Notes under the pieces: generated by a model
Seen by the model: only the letters and a program-made list of their open reading frames with translations
Database searches by the model: none
Told to the model about the DNA's origin: nothing
Assembly: GCF_003967535.1 (NCBI RefSeq)
Contig: NZ_BIFR01000002.1
Location: 1,860,001 to 1,924,000, forward strand
Source: Tengunoibacter tsumagoiensis
GTDB lineage: Bacteria > Chloroflexota > Ktedonobacteria > Ktedonobacterales > Ktedonobacteraceae
DNA length: 64,000 bases
Direction of reading: 5' to 3'
Translations under genes and position numbers: made by a program
Part shown: positions 26,490 through 36,269 of the stretch, piece by piece
Layout: every line of letters begins with the position of its first letter
Position numbering within the stretch: position 1 is the stretch's first letter

Positions 26490-28331
26490 TTATCGAGAAA
26501 CGCCATTGTAGGATGCCAGGATGCGCCGGGCAAAGAGCAGCATACGAGCCTGAAAATCGATCCGCTGCCCACTATCCAGCGAACCATGGCCTTCGTCAAA
26601 CCAGTGAACTTCAATCTGTTTGCCCAGCGCCTTCATCTGCATCTCGTAGATCTCTATCTGCCGTGGAGTACTTCTAGAATCATTACGTCCCTGGATGATC
26701 AGCACTGGTGCGGCAACAGACTCAACATAAGCCACAGGCGAACTCGCCGCATATTGCTCTGGTTTTTCCTGAGGAGTACCTCCCATGAGTCCACGTAGAG
26801 CTCCTTTGATCGACGATCCATCAGCATCATTCATAGCGAGATCACTCATAGCGATACCCGCCATTCCAGCGCACCAGAGGTTGGGATACTTACCTAGAGC
26901 TTGCAATGTTAAATAACCGCCAAAGGACCAGCCAGTTAAGAAAACCTGCTCAGGAAGAGCAATATGCTGCTCAATCAGCCAGACGCGAGCGGCAACGATA
27001 TCTTCAACTTCCCAATGCCCAAGGTCTCCAAGGATGCGATCCTGAAACTCTCTGCCAAACCCTGTTGAGCCACGATAATTGACGCTCAAGTAGGCAAAGC
27101 CCGCATCAATCCAGCTCTGGCCAGAAGGGGCATAGGTATCTGAAACAGTAATGCCTGGCCCTCCATGCATCTCAATAATAGTTGGAAAAGGGCCACTCCC
27201 CTCAGGAACACCCAACCAGCTCTGAACACGTTGTCCATCTGATGAGGAAAAGGTAATCGATTTCAAGGCTACTCCTGGAAGGGCGTTCTCCGCTGCCAGT
27301 ACTGTACGCCTCAAAACTCCAGTCTGCCCATCCAATTCGATTAATTGACTCGGCTGAGAAGAACTCTGCCAGAGGGCCAGGAGATGACCATTCTCATTGA
27401 AGAGGATACTATATGGCTCCGCAGTCCCAAATGCCCCCGTCGGGTGCTGCAGCGGCTTCAACGTGTCATCCTGAAGGTCATACAGGTAAAGACGCTGCTC
27501 AGCCTGGTGCTCCTGACGAAGGAGCACCATCTTCCCATCCACTGACCAATCGATAGGAAGAATCTCCCCTTCAAGGTTTGCCAGATCAAAATCTCTTGAT
27601 GCGCCTGTGACACAATTCCACACACAGGGTCGATAAAAACCTGAATGATTGGTTAAAAGAATGGCCCGTTTATCTTCTTGCAGTGGCGAAAAAAGATAGA
27701 CTTCAGCGCTTCCATCTCCTGTGAAGTGGTTGATTTGTTGGCCTGTGTTGCTTTCAAATGCTACTACATCGAAATCATGGGTACCGGGGCGCATGACTTC
27801 AACCAGAGCAACTGCACCATCCGCAGAAAAAATGGGACCTCTGGCCATATATTTGTGCTGAAAAAGCACCTGTGGACTTCCTACATTATTTGTTTCTCCC
27901 ACTTCCATGATATAGATGAAATAGGTGCCCTCAATAATGGCTGTAAAACCAGCACGTGCTCCATTACGGCTGAAGCCAAATAAAAAGCCAATATAGGCAG
28001 GAAGATCTGGCGTAATATCTTCTGGCGCTCCCCCATTAAAAGGAATGCGTCTAAAATGGCCACATTCATTGCCCTTAAAGTCATCAAGATAATACACAGT
28101 GCTACCATTTGGAGCAATGACTCCATGTTGGATACCATTGGGGTGATTGGTCAACTGCAACAGCTCATTCGTTACAGTATGCCAGGCGTAAACTTGAGCG
28201 ATTCCCGACTTTGTACTCGTCACAATCCCAAATGTTGCATCTGCTTTCGCAAGCTGTACATCAAGGATCGCAGGTTGCTGATAACGCTGCTTCCATAACT
28301 CATTCTGCTCAAAAGTTACCTTCAATGTCAC
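26490..28331 (-). CDS. S9-family prolyl oligopeptidase/acylaminoacyl-peptidase-like
   Basis: About 613 residues from a GTG at 28331, which follows GGAGGA by seven bases; the ATG at 28442 would overlap the preceding MbtH gene. The N-terminal ~350 residues form a WD/beta-propeller gate, and the C-terminal alpha/beta-hydrolase domain carries the nucleophile in GWSFGGYLTL, the Asp in GRNDSRST and the His in DEGHGS. The family cleaves short peptides or removes N-terminal residues, sometimes as a resistance or prodrug-activation step in peptide natural-product clusters. It follows the MbtH-like gene by 15 bases, so it is tied to the NRPS pathway by context. No signal peptide is seen. Confidence 0.88.
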   Translation of the reverse strand: MTLKVTFEQNELWKQRYQQPAILDVQLAKADATFGIVTSTKSGIAQVYAWHTVTNELLQLTNHPNGIQHGVIAPNGSTVYYLDDFKGNECGHFRRIPFNGGAPEDITPDLPAYIGFLFGFSRNGARAGFTAIIEGTYFIYIMEVGETNNVGSPQVLFQHKYMARGPIFSADGAVALVEVMRPGTHDFDVVAFESNTGQQINHFTGDGSAEVYLFSPLQEDKRAILLTNHSGFYRPCVWNCVTGASRDFDLANLEGEILPIDWSVDGKMVLLRQEHQAEQRLYLYDLQDDTLKPLQHPTGAFGTAEPYSILFNENGHLLALWQSSSQPSQLIELDGQTGVLRRTVLAAENALPGVALKSITFSSSDGQRVQSWLGVPEGSGPFPTIIEMHGGPGITVSDTYAPSGQSWIDAGFAYLSVNYRGSTGFGREFQDRILGDLGHWEVEDIVAARVWLIEQHIALPEQVFLTGWSFGGYLTLQALGKYPNLWCAGMAGIAMSDLAMNDADGSSIKGALRGLMGGTPQEKPEQYAASSPVAYVESVAAPVLIIQGRNDSRSTPRQIEIYEMQMKALGKQIEVHWFDEGHGSLDSGQRIDFQARMLLFARRILASYNGVSR

Positions 28332-28345
28332 CTGGTATTCCTCCT

Positions 28346-28575
28346 TTACTCGACGTTGGCTTTTCTTGCCTGCTCTTCCATATGCTCGTGCAATCTTAAA
28401 GGATGCATATCTGTCAACACCTCTTTGATATACTCCAGGCATTCTTTTTTCAGACCCACCTTGCCCCCATCTTTCCAGCCGAGTGGGTTTTCTCGATCAG
28501 CAGGCCAGATAGAGTAGTGTTCCTCGTGATTGACCACACTTTGTACGTCGTAGTATCTTCCTGCTCTTCCCTCAT
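28346..28575 (-). pseudogene. MbtH-like NRPS helper gene with a shifted N-terminal frame
   Basis: The downstream frame encodes [20 protein letters not shown] followed by [20 protein letters not shown] and TDMHPLRL, an unmistakable MbtH-like protein that binds and activates adenylation domains. The expected N-terminus, [13 protein letters not shown], is read in another frame from the ATG at 28575. The frames join near 28538-28542, as if one G had been lost in GTG-TGG. The downstream frame could start at GTG (28537), but no ribosome site precedes it. The usual WTDMRP motif reads LTDMHP. It is either a recent pseudogene, a sequencing error or a shortened protein from GTG. It lies upstream of the S9 peptidase. 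Confidence 0.78.
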
Positions 28576-29010
28576 GATACTATTTTGCCTCTCACATTAT
28601 AATAGCACATAAAACCAAAAATACTATTCTTATGCTTATTATGTACTGTACATTTTACACAGTCCTATTTTTTTTAGCCACTTTCAGCGCGTTCTCTTCT
28701 TGCAAAGATACGAAGCAATAAATGCTCGATAACGCTCTTTCCAAAAAGAGGGTCGCTCCTGCTAAAACATTTCGCTTGGCACAATGCGCTGCTGCTATGC
28801 AATCTAGTCGATAAGGTCAAGGGAATTATCTTGGACCTTTTCCTTTTGGCTCATTCGGGGACCAGTTGAAGTCCTGTTCGAGCAATACACCAGAGAAACG
28901 CTGATTTTCTAAATGATTGACCTCTCTATGGTCTAGAGCGAAGTCTTCATACATCTAATAACCATTCATCTTTGTACGCGCAGTATACCTGAAAGGGGAC
29001 ATCTATCCTG
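28576..29010. other. Intergenic region, no gene recognised
   Basis: AT-rich spacer of 435 bases upstream of the minus-strand MbtH-like gene and a plus-strand gene remnant. It includes a TATTATAAT stretch suitable as a promoter for the minus strand. The eight-site regulon box is not present with correct spacing. Confidence 0.5.
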
Positions 29011-29774
29011 ATGGACCCATTACAAGAGTTGATAGATGGGGCAGAGGCTTTTCCGAACCACTCTATTGCAGATGGTGCTCGTATAGGTGGATGGAAGCGG
29101 ATTGATATTCAAGAGTACTCAATCGAAGTGATGCGTGAAGCCATCGTCAATGCAGTTGTCCATCGCGATTATAGCCAACGTAGAGAGAGCATCAGTGTCT
29201 TTTATTATCCTGACCGCATCGAAGTCCATAGTCCTGGTCTTCTACTTCCAGCCATTACTATGAAACTGATGGAGCAAGGAGAGGTGCAATTGAAGCTGCG
29301 TAATCCCATTCTTGCCAATCTGCTCCGTGACATTCCTGGCTATATGGAGCGCATTGGGAGTGGCATCTACTTTATGTTGATGAAAGTAAACGCCTGAGAC
29401 TTCCATCACCTCATTTTCAAGAAACCAGCGAATTCGTGGTTACATTTTCTCATACAACTGAGCTCTCCCCCGTTGCGACCAGGCCAGTGCAGAAGGAATT
29501 ACAATGGACAGAAACACCAGCACAGCTATCTCCCCAATCTCAGGAGGACCGATTGATGAACGCAGTACAGTATGTACATGACCATGGCTCTATCACCAAT
29601 CGCGAACACCGTACACTCACGGGCATTTCTGATCGAACTGCGACGCGCGACCTTGGACTTCTCGTTGAGCGTGGAAGATTACAGGGATTGGAAAAAGAGG
29701 CTACTTTTTTTATTGAAAGGAACCTGTCAATGTACCCTCGCCTCTCCTATACGGCGAGCGAAAAAAACCTATGA
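29011..29774 (+). pseudogene. Broken COG2865-type ATPase/HTH gene
   Basis: The first part (29011-29397) encodes a HATPase_c_4-like fragment, EVMREAIVNAVVHRDYSQR followed by IGSGIYFMLMKVN. The end of the gene continues in another frame: RLPSPHFQETSEFVVTF just after 29385, then a winged-helix tail (HDHGSITNREHRTLTGISD and TATRDLGLLVERGRL). The frames join near 29385-29400. The AlbA-type N-terminal half is missing. Intact proteins of this group are predicted transcriptional regulators of about 450-550 residues; this copy is a truncated, frameshifted relic. Confidence 0.75.
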
Positions 29775-30073
29775 CTAGATACTTGCCTCAAATGTCGTGC
29801 TTTCTCCTGCCAGTTTTTTCCATCAAAATAGTGGGATCCAGGATCAAGCATGTCTCATGTTCTCAACGTTGAGCTCCTGAAAGGAGCAGATTGCAGTGCC
29901 TTTATGGTCACGACGAATTGTTTCATGTGCGGAGTAGCAGCATAACCTGAAATATTGTAAAATTACACTGGTCTATTCTTTTTCTTTTGTTTCTGCTCTA
30001 GGAATCTCCTTTCCATGAAAAAAAGAGCGTTAAGAAGTCTTGCTGCGCTTATAATGGCAGCATCACAAAACCT

Positions 30074-31150
30074 ATGTTTGAATTGGCGCAATCCGTCTGG
30101 CCTCGGTTTGGTGGCGATCAAGCCAATCGTTCCCGAGTCCCTGTCCCTGGCCCTCATACTACTCCACGTTGGCACACAATCTCGTTAGCCAACGCTCATG
30201 AGAACAGCAAACATCAGCAGAGTAGCGTCATTGTCATGCCCGACGAATCACTGCGTGTCTGCAGTATGGGGGTGTTGTCTGCTGTAAAGCTTGATGGAAC
30301 GATCCTGTGGCAGCTTGATCTCAGCCCGTTTGTTCGGAAGGACGTTGTAATTACCTCTTTGTTTACAGCCCTGTCGTCAGGAGAGACACTTCATTTTCTT
30401 GTAAATGCCGTTTTAATCGTCGATGCGCGAGGAAATCCATCCAGGTATGCTGCTCTTCCTACCTATGATGATTCTTGTTCTCCCAATCTTACGTACAGTG
30501 GACTTCCATTGACCGTTTCTATGCGAGGCCAGGTTTCTGTCTTACAAGGCACTGTATGGCAGCCCGTTCGCACTGATTTTGGCCTGGATACTCCCACTCC
30601 TGCAGTGTACAACGATAACACACTGGCAATCGCAGGATACTATGGCACTGGTCTGTGCCGCGTTTCCCTGGATGGTCAGATATACTGGAGATCGTCACTC
30701 CTTCAGGCTGATCTTTTGCCAACCATTAACCATGCCCAAATCGTCGCAGGAGGTTCGCTCAATGATCATCTTTCAGCATTTTTTGCGCCGGATGGCAAGC
30801 AGATGGGGGAATATCCTCATGCCGCGATATTTGCAGAGTATGTTGATGGCGGATGGATTGCTCTCTCGGAACAACGGCTAGCACGCTTGACGGAAAACGG
30901 GAAAGAGAGATGGAGTATTGCAGTAAATACTCTACAATACTCGTCATTTGATGCAAAGCAACCAATCGTTGACCGTGATGGCTACATCTTTGTGCAACAA
31001 GGAGGAAGTCTCTTATGTTGTGATGAACAAGGACACAAAGCTTTTGAAGTGCCATTGCCCGAAGTTTCTAAACTCTGTCCTATCAGCATTGTTGCTCACG
31101 GTACTCTGGCTTATGTTGATCAGAATGAGCTATTTTTGGGATATGCTTGA
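30074..31150 (+). CDS. PQQ-like beta-propeller repeat protein
   Basis: 358 residues made of repeated beta units with the pattern GxIxW/GxxxW (KLDGTILWQLD, SLDGQIYWRSS, TENGKERWSIA), as in PQQ-binding-like quinoprotein propellers. It has no signal peptide and no catalytic residues visible, so an enzymatic role is doubtful; such proteins often act as scaffolds. No strong ribosome site is seen. It converges on the WD40 gene with a hairpin between them. Confidence 0.65.
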   Translation: MFELAQSVWPRFGGDQANRSRVPVPGPHTTPRWHTISLANAHENSKHQQSSVIVMPDESLRVCSMGVLSAVKLDGTILWQLDLSPFVRKDVVITSLFTALSSGETLHFLVNAVLIVDARGNPSRYAALPTYDDSCSPNLTYSGLPLTVSMRGQVSVLQGTVWQPVRTDFGLDTPTPAVYNDNTLAIAGYYGTGLCRVSLDGQIYWRSSLLQADLLPTINHAQIVAGGSLNDHLSAFFAPDGKQMGEYPHAAIFAEYVDGGWIALSEQRLARLTENGKERWSIAVNTLQYSSFDAKQPIVDRDGYIFVQQGGSLLCCDEQGHKAFEVPLPEVSKLCPISIVAHGTLAYVDQNELFLGYA

Positions 31151-31326
31151 GTATTACGGTATTATCCACTCATGCCGGTTCCTTCTCTCTCTAAACTAAT
31201 ACCATTTTTAAAAGCAACAGCAGTTACTTTTTCTTCCTTCATATTTGCGTTCACAATAACAATTCATCTCTATAGGTAAAAAACTATTTTCTGCAGTAGC
31301 CTAGCCTACCGTAATGATCTTCAAAA

Positions 31327-31366
31327 AGAAAAGGGTTATAGATAGATAAACTTCTAGCCCTTTTCT
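31327..31366. terminator. Weak two-way terminator hairpin
   Basis: AGAAAAGGG (31327-31335) pairs with CCCTTTTCT (31358-31366) across a 22-base loop, between two converging genes. The stem is A/T-rich and the loop long. Confidence 0.4.
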
Positions 31367-31403
31367 CTTGTTCGGACAATCTTCAGAGCTTTCTCTGCTA
31401 AGA

Positions 31404-33332
31404 TTATCCTTGCTCCTGTACGGCAATGAAACTTTCTTTTGAAAAAAGAGCATTCCATACGAGAACTTCACCGAAGTTCGTAGATATCGCAATTTTTTGT
31501 CCATCTGGAGACCAGACCAAAGCTTTTATCGACCCTACCCCCTCTAGAACATAGGTTAGCAACGTTTGATTCGTCTCAAAAAACCATTGATCTACTTGTT
31601 GAGGATTCTCATTGGGTGTTAAAAGAAACACACCATCAGGCGACCAACAGATCGGCTCCCAGGCGTCAGAGTCCCTTACGATACGATCCTCGCCGGTTTG
31701 TGCATTCCAGACGCGACAGATCAAACGGAGTCCCGCCGAAGCAATCCACTTTCCATCAGGCGACCAGGAGAGACTATGCACGCTACTGGGGTCACGTGCC
31801 CACTCTTCATCCGAAGCACTAAGTACTCGGGGCATGATACGTTCCTTTTTGACATCTTTTGCATACTTGTCATAGGTCAAACGAAGCATGCCTGTCTGTG
31901 TGTTCCAAACATGGATCAAACAGTCTGGGAGACCTCCCCCTGAAGCAATCCATCTTCCATCAGGCGACCAGGTAAGACTACATACCACACTGTGATGACC
32001 TCGATAGACCAATAGGGTTTTTCCGCTGAAAGGCTCCCAAATCTGTACTGTATGATCCCAGGAGGCGGAAGCGATTTGACTCCCATCAGGCGACCATGCT
32101 AAGCCTTTATAAATCCAGGCGCTATGCCCCTGATAAACCGTTTTCACCTCTCCAGTATCGGCTTCCCAAACATAGACGAGGTTATCATTCCCAGCGGAAG
32201 CCAGATACTTTCCATCGGGTGACCAGTTCACGGCATTGACGCTAGCTAGATGCCTTCGAAACGTTACCTGCAGTTGACCACTAGCCACCTCCCAGACTTG
32301 AACTGTTCCATCGGCACTACTAGATGCAAGAAAACTCCCATCAGGCGACCAGGCCAATTGATGAACAGCGCCGGTGTGTCCGGTATAGCGTGTAAACACA
32401 ACTGGGTAGACAGATGGGATACGCTCTTTTACCTCTTCTTGCTCATCGTTTTCCTCATTCTCCACATTCTTAGATGTCTGCTTTCTAACCTTTCTTGCAG
32501 GGAATTTATACCGCAGCCGTTCCTGAAAGTGGCGATAAAATCTACCGACACATTCGTCTCGCTCACCTTTAGAAAGTGTCGTATGCTCATGAAGAAACGT
32601 CAGTATCTGCTGCTCTTCAATCTGAACGACAGCAAAAATATCCTCATCAGAAGAAAGCATGACATGAAGAGCACCAAGAGCCATGTACACGAGAGCAACT
32701 TTATAATGAACAGGCGGAAGCTGCAACTGTTGCACGAAAGTATAATCGCCATAATCACCCAGCGCATATGCTAACGTATCATAAAATGATTGGCCGCCAA
32801 TCCACGTCTCCGATAGACGTTCCGCATCCCACATCCGTTGGTATTCTCTACGAACCAATGCTGGAAGTTCCGCATCTTTGCGTGCTTCGAGCAGTCTCAC
32901 AGCATCATCGCAACAACTTCTTAACCACTGAATATCATCAGCCGCTTCTTCTCCTCTATTCTCAGCTGCCCACAGATGCTCCTCGGTGGTAATTCCTTGT
33001 TGAAGCAGTTGCTTTAACAAAGGAAAAGCACGCTCATCATTCCTTTTTGCCAGGGCAATGCTACAGAGCGCACGATCGCGGCGACTGGCAGACGGTAACA
33101 TCTTCCAAAGAAACTCACTCGTCTCAGCACTCTTCAATTCATCGAGTGCTAAAATTGCCACTAGCCGATCAGTACTTTCTCCTCTCAGCGCAGCCTCTTC
33201 AAAAGTGCGAATATCCAGTCCGCCCCAACGGCTAGCAAACTCTTCATAGGCTTCGTCAGCACCATAATGATGAACCAATTGAAAAGCTTTCGCTACATAT
33301 GAAGGGGGGGTCACATTATATGATCCACTCAT
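31404..33332 (-). CDS. HEAT-like/WD40 repeat protein
   Basis: 642 residues. The first ~290 residues are helical, with HEAT-like pairs (ALRGESTDRLVAILALDEL, RDRALCSIALAKRNDERAF). An acidic linker follows (ENEENDEQEEVKE), then about seven WD40 repeats with the strong core WSPDGxxxASxxxDxxVxVW (e.g. LAWSPDGSFLASSSADGTVQ). The near-identical WSPDG coding segments recur every ~120 bases. WD40 propellers are protein-binding platforms. No effector domain is visible. The gene is likely unrelated to the biosynthesis. Confidence 0.85.
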   Translation of the reverse strand: MSGSYNVTPPSYVAKAFQLVHHYGADEAYEEFASRWGGLDIRTFEEAALRGESTDRLVAILALDELKSAETSEFLWKMLPSASRRDRALCSIALAKRNDERAFPLLKQLLQQGITTEEHLWAAENRGEEAADDIQWLRSCCDDAVRLLEARKDAELPALVRREYQRMWDAERLSETWIGGQSFYDTLAYALGDYGDYTFVQQLQLPPVHYKVALVYMALGALHVMLSSDEDIFAVVQIEEQQILTFLHEHTTLSKGERDECVGRFYRHFQERLRYKFPARKVRKQTSKNVENEENDEQEEVKERIPSVYPVVFTRYTGHTGAVHQLAWSPDGSFLASSSADGTVQVWEVASGQLQVTFRRHLASVNAVNWSPDGKYLASAGNDNLVYVWEADTGEVKTVYQGHSAWIYKGLAWSPDGSQIASASWDHTVQIWEPFSGKTLLVYRGHHSVVCSLTWSPDGRWIASGGGLPDCLIHVWNTQTGMLRLTYDKYAKDVKKERIMPRVLSASDEEWARDPSSVHSLSWSPDGKWIASAGLRLICRVWNAQTGEDRIVRDSDAWEPICWSPDGVFLLTPNENPQQVDQWFFETNQTLLTYVLEGVGSIKALVWSPDGQKIAISTNFGEVLVWNALFSKESFIAVQEQG

Positions 33333-33412
33333 CGATTTTATTCCCCTTTGGATGAAACTCTATCTGTTTTGTATTGTACATTATTCGTTCTCTACAAGAA
33401 TGAGCTTCCACC

Positions 33413-33808
33413 TTATTCTTTAGGCCATGGTTTCACATCGCTACCTCTCGAATTGCCATATGATGACCAAACGACAATAGTAGAGTCAGTCTTCCCACCA
33501 GTTTCTTTATCAATCTTTTTTTCCCATGGGCTTTTAGTAATACTTCCATCTTTGCTTTTGGGGCGCCTCAAATTAGCATTACAATCCGCATACCGATCGC
33601 TACATGGCTCCTTAAAAGTGTAAATGTTCAATGTCACAGACTTGATTGGACGATCCGGATGAGCCTCATTATATATTTTTATCTCATCAATCGCCCATTT
33701 GACGGTCTGATCCTCAACATGGCCCATCTTACTAGCTTGATATTCAGAGACGCGAGGATCAGGAGATAAAAAAATAGGCACCGGTGAGAAAGAGATATCC
33801 AACGACAC
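33413..33808 (-). CDS. Deaminase-superfamily toxin-like C-terminal domain (possibly frameshifted from the upstream gene)
   Basis: 131 residues in a frame different from, and overlapping by 50 bases, the end of the 34463-33759 gene. It contains MGHVEDQTVKWAIDEIK, resembling the zinc-binding HxE of nucleotide/nucleic-acid deaminases, and KEPCSDRYADCN, resembling the PCx(n)C motif (here six residues between the cysteines). Many such domains are tips of polymorphic toxins. The true N-terminus is uncertain: a slip at the T7 run near 33770-33780 would join it to the upstream protein after its membrane helix. No ribosome site clearly supports an independent start. Confidence 0.5.
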   Translation of the reverse strand: MSLDISFSPVPIFLSPDPRVSEYQASKMGHVEDQTVKWAIDEIKIYNEAHPDRPIKSVTLNIYTFKEPCSDRYADCNANLRRPKSKDGSITKSPWEKKIDKETGGKTDSTIVVWSSYGNSRGSDVKPWPKE

Positions 33809-34463
33809 CGATGGCGAGGATTGCGATAATCAGAAGCTTCACCCATGTGGGCAGCTTATTGAAAATGGTGAGGAGCCAGGGCGCCTTTTTGAGGATCACT
33901 TGCTCCATGGCCTGCTGAGTCAAAGCTTGCTGGCCCGACATCATCCGTACAGGGTTTACAAGCATATCAGCAAAATCAGCAAGGGCTGCCAGATCGTTAC
34001 CCTTCTCTTCATCGGTGACGAAAGCCTGTGCGTCCTTGATGATCTCCTGGACAATCGCGCCCGCTCCGCCAAGGAAATTCTGGATATCATGGGCCGCAGT
34101 CGATGCAAATGAACCAATCGTCGAGAGGCAGTTAGTGACTGCATGATAAATATCTTCTGCCCATTGTCTGAGGATCTTCCAGGCCAGTTGGAGAGCATCC
34201 CAGAGAATTCGTAAGCCATCCCCTGCAATTCTCAGCTCATCTGTTCCAGCATGCCATGCATCTCCAATCAAGTGCCCTTCATCGCTTAAGCTATGAACTT
34301 GATCATTCCACCACCCACCAAAATTGAAGGTCAGGGCATCTTTAAATGAACGCATGGTGGTTTGAGCAATATCAGAAACGGTTCCCTCTTCATCACCCCA
34401 TGTGGTAGTAAGATCAGAACAGGTATTCTGCAGATCATTCCAGGTCTTCTGGAGATCTTGCAT
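33759..34463 (-). CDS. Helical protein with C-terminal membrane helix (possible toxin N-terminus)
   Basis: 234 residues, mostly alpha-helical and Trp-rich at the start (MQDLQKTWNDLQNTCSDLTT, WWNDQ), which loosely recalls WXG/LXG-like export modules, then amphipathic helices and a transmembrane helix at about 212-232 (LLIIAILAIGVVGYLFL). It ends in a TGA just after a run of seven T residues, whereas the alternate frame continues into the deaminase-like domain. I do not recognise the family with confidence. It may be one half of a broken or slippage-expressed toxin. Confidence 0.5.
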   Translation of the reverse strand: MQDLQKTWNDLQNTCSDLTTTWGDEEGTVSDIAQTTMRSFKDALTFNFGGWWNDQVHSLSDEGHLIGDAWHAGTDELRIAGDGLRILWDALQLAWKILRQWAEDIYHAVTNCLSTIGSFASTAAHDIQNFLGGAGAIVQEIIKDAQAFVTDEEKGNDLAALADFADMLVNPVRMMSGQQALTQQAMEQVILKKAPWLLTIFNKLPTWVKLLIIAILAIGVVGYLFLTGAYFFIS

Positions 34464-35185
34464 AATGGGATCAATGGCATTCCCGCCCTGTTGAAGAAGG
34501 AGATCATGGCTTAAACTATAAGGAATGATATCGCATACACAGACTATCCATGCATAACTTTGGGGGGTCGCGCTATTGATGTTTCACAACTTCCTCAGAA
34601 GCAGAATGTTGAGCTAGCATTCGCTTCTAACATGATCGCTTCACAAAGACACACACAAACACAACTCGTGCCTGGAAAGCGAGAAGAGCGAAGGACGGGA
34701 GATCTTGTAGAGCAGTATCTGCATGAGGCTGGAATGATCGTTCGTTCGACGATAGCAACGAGGCTGGCAGATCATGGTCCTTGGAAGCGATCTGGTCGCC
34801 GTTGCTCTCAGCTACTCATAAGAGAGAAAGCGGTTTTATGAACATATTACACTGATATCAAGAGCATGAAAAGAAGCAAACTGGTTGATATGTCCATTTT
34901 CAATCCCCGGAGAAAATAGTTAATTTAAAGACTGGCTTAGAATACCTTTCCATCCCTATCCGTTATCATGAAGATTAGTACTGCCACATTCAGTACAAAC
35001 ATCATATCCAAATTTTTTACAGTGCTAAAAGTTTCAGTTTATTCATTACTTTTTTCTGATATAGCTGGATTGGAAAATCATCTGATGCTATAATTGTAAG
35101 TACAGAAAAGGTTATATTAAGAGCAAAATTTTCATCCAGTTAGCGAATATCCCTTTTGGAAAATTTTTGAAGGAATGAATAATCT
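34464..35185. other. Intergenic region, no gene recognised
   Basis: About 720 AT-rich bases. A short open stretch at 34560-34841 has no family resemblance or ribosome site and is not called. No hairpin or repeat stands out. Confidence 0.45.
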
Positions 35186-36073
35186 ATGATCACTGCAATC
35201 GAAAACTCTACTCCCAAACAGGTAAGACGGATCGGCATCTTATTAGGTGATTTAGGGATGCTAAATAGGAACAGAGCTGCACTTCAATTTCTAGTACTTC
35301 AAATGAATACACTTCAACAGACTTTTGAATATGAATTTTTACCAGTTGACGATAATGATGAATTTATTCAGAAGTTTTCAAATCAAAGATACGTTGAGAT
35401 GAATGGATCCAAAAATGAGGTTCAGCCATTTCTCCAAAATTACCAAAAATATTTGTCTAGTGAAATACAAGATTACAGTATAAAAGAAAAAACGCTCTCT
35501 TCTCACTTCATACTTGTATCCATGGCCTGCTTTGATAATCATCATTACTCAATGATTGCACACAATCTGGCCATATTGGCCCTGGGAAACTGGAAGCGCT
35601 ACATGGCACCTCCATCACTTATAGAATTCATTTTAATGCTTATCGTGAGAGAGTCAATTGCACTTGTATGTCAACCATTAGAAAGCTCGGTTCATCTCGG
35701 AACAAGAGGGTGTCTTTGTGATTTCACTCCCTTCCTTGACGAGGTAAGACTCAAAATACTCAATGGCTTCATCTGTCACTCCTGCTGTACTACTCTTAAA
35801 TCAGAGGGATTTAGAGAACTTCCTCAAGAGCTTCAGCTCCTTCTGAAGAAGGATTGGCTTGGCAAGGCTAACGAGCCAGAGAAGCCTGCCGGTATTGTAG
35901 CTCATCTTGGTTACGATCTCTTTACCACGAAAGGCCTCAAAGCCACCTGGTGGGAAATTTCCAAAAGAACACTTCAGGAAGAGTGGTTAAAATCGCTTCT
36001 AACCTTACTTATAACCGTATTGGGAGCAATTCTAGTTGGATTTCTTGTGCTTCGACTTGGTTTATCTAAATAG
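35186..36073 (+). CDS. Orphan protein with Cys/His motif and C-terminal membrane anchor
   Basis: 295 residues, unrecognised. The centre has SMACFDNHHYSMIAHN and SVHLGTRGCLCDF followed by GFICHSCCTTL; the spaced cysteines (CLC ... CHSCC) look like a zinc site. A transmembrane helix lies at about residues 272-292 (LLTLLITVLGAILVGFLVL). Its base composition is more AT-rich than that of the surrounding biosynthetic genes. The ATG has only a weak upstream GGAATG-like ribosome site. The gene sits in the accessory stretch and may be a defence- or stress-related membrane protein, but this is a guess from context only. Confidence 0.5.
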   Translation: MITAIENSTPKQVRRIGILLGDLGMLNRNRAALQFLVLQMNTLQQTFEYEFLPVDDNDEFIQKFSNQRYVEMNGSKNEVQPFLQNYQKYLSSEIQDYSIKEKTLSSHFILVSMACFDNHHYSMIAHNLAILALGNWKRYMAPPSLIEFILMLIVRESIALVCQPLESSVHLGTRGCLCDFTPFLDEVRLKILNGFICHSCCTTLKSEGFRELPQELQLLLKKDWLGKANEPEKPAGIVAHLGYDLFTTKGLKATWWEISKRTLQEEWLKSLLTLLITVLGAILVGFLVLRLGLSK

Positions 36074-36269
36074 CTCGATTGCGCTAAAAGTTTTTCAGAC
36101 ACTTGTATCTATGAAAATCATTTGGACCCTCGACTTTATTATTGCTAATAGCATTTCTCTTGTTCTCGGAGGTATTACAGTCGTAGACTTTCAATTCTCT
36201 GTTTCTACTAAACCGGGTCAATGACATCTCTCCTTCGGAGGCGACAAAGAATAAAGGGAGGCGTTTTAC

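Noticed and set aside
28695-28725. Box-like GCAAGAAGAG upstream of the MbtH-like gene
   Set aside because: It lacks the five-base spacer between GCAA and GAAGA and has no -10 at the right distance.
34560-34841. A 93-codon open stretch
   Set aside because: No ribosome site, family resemblance or coding character.
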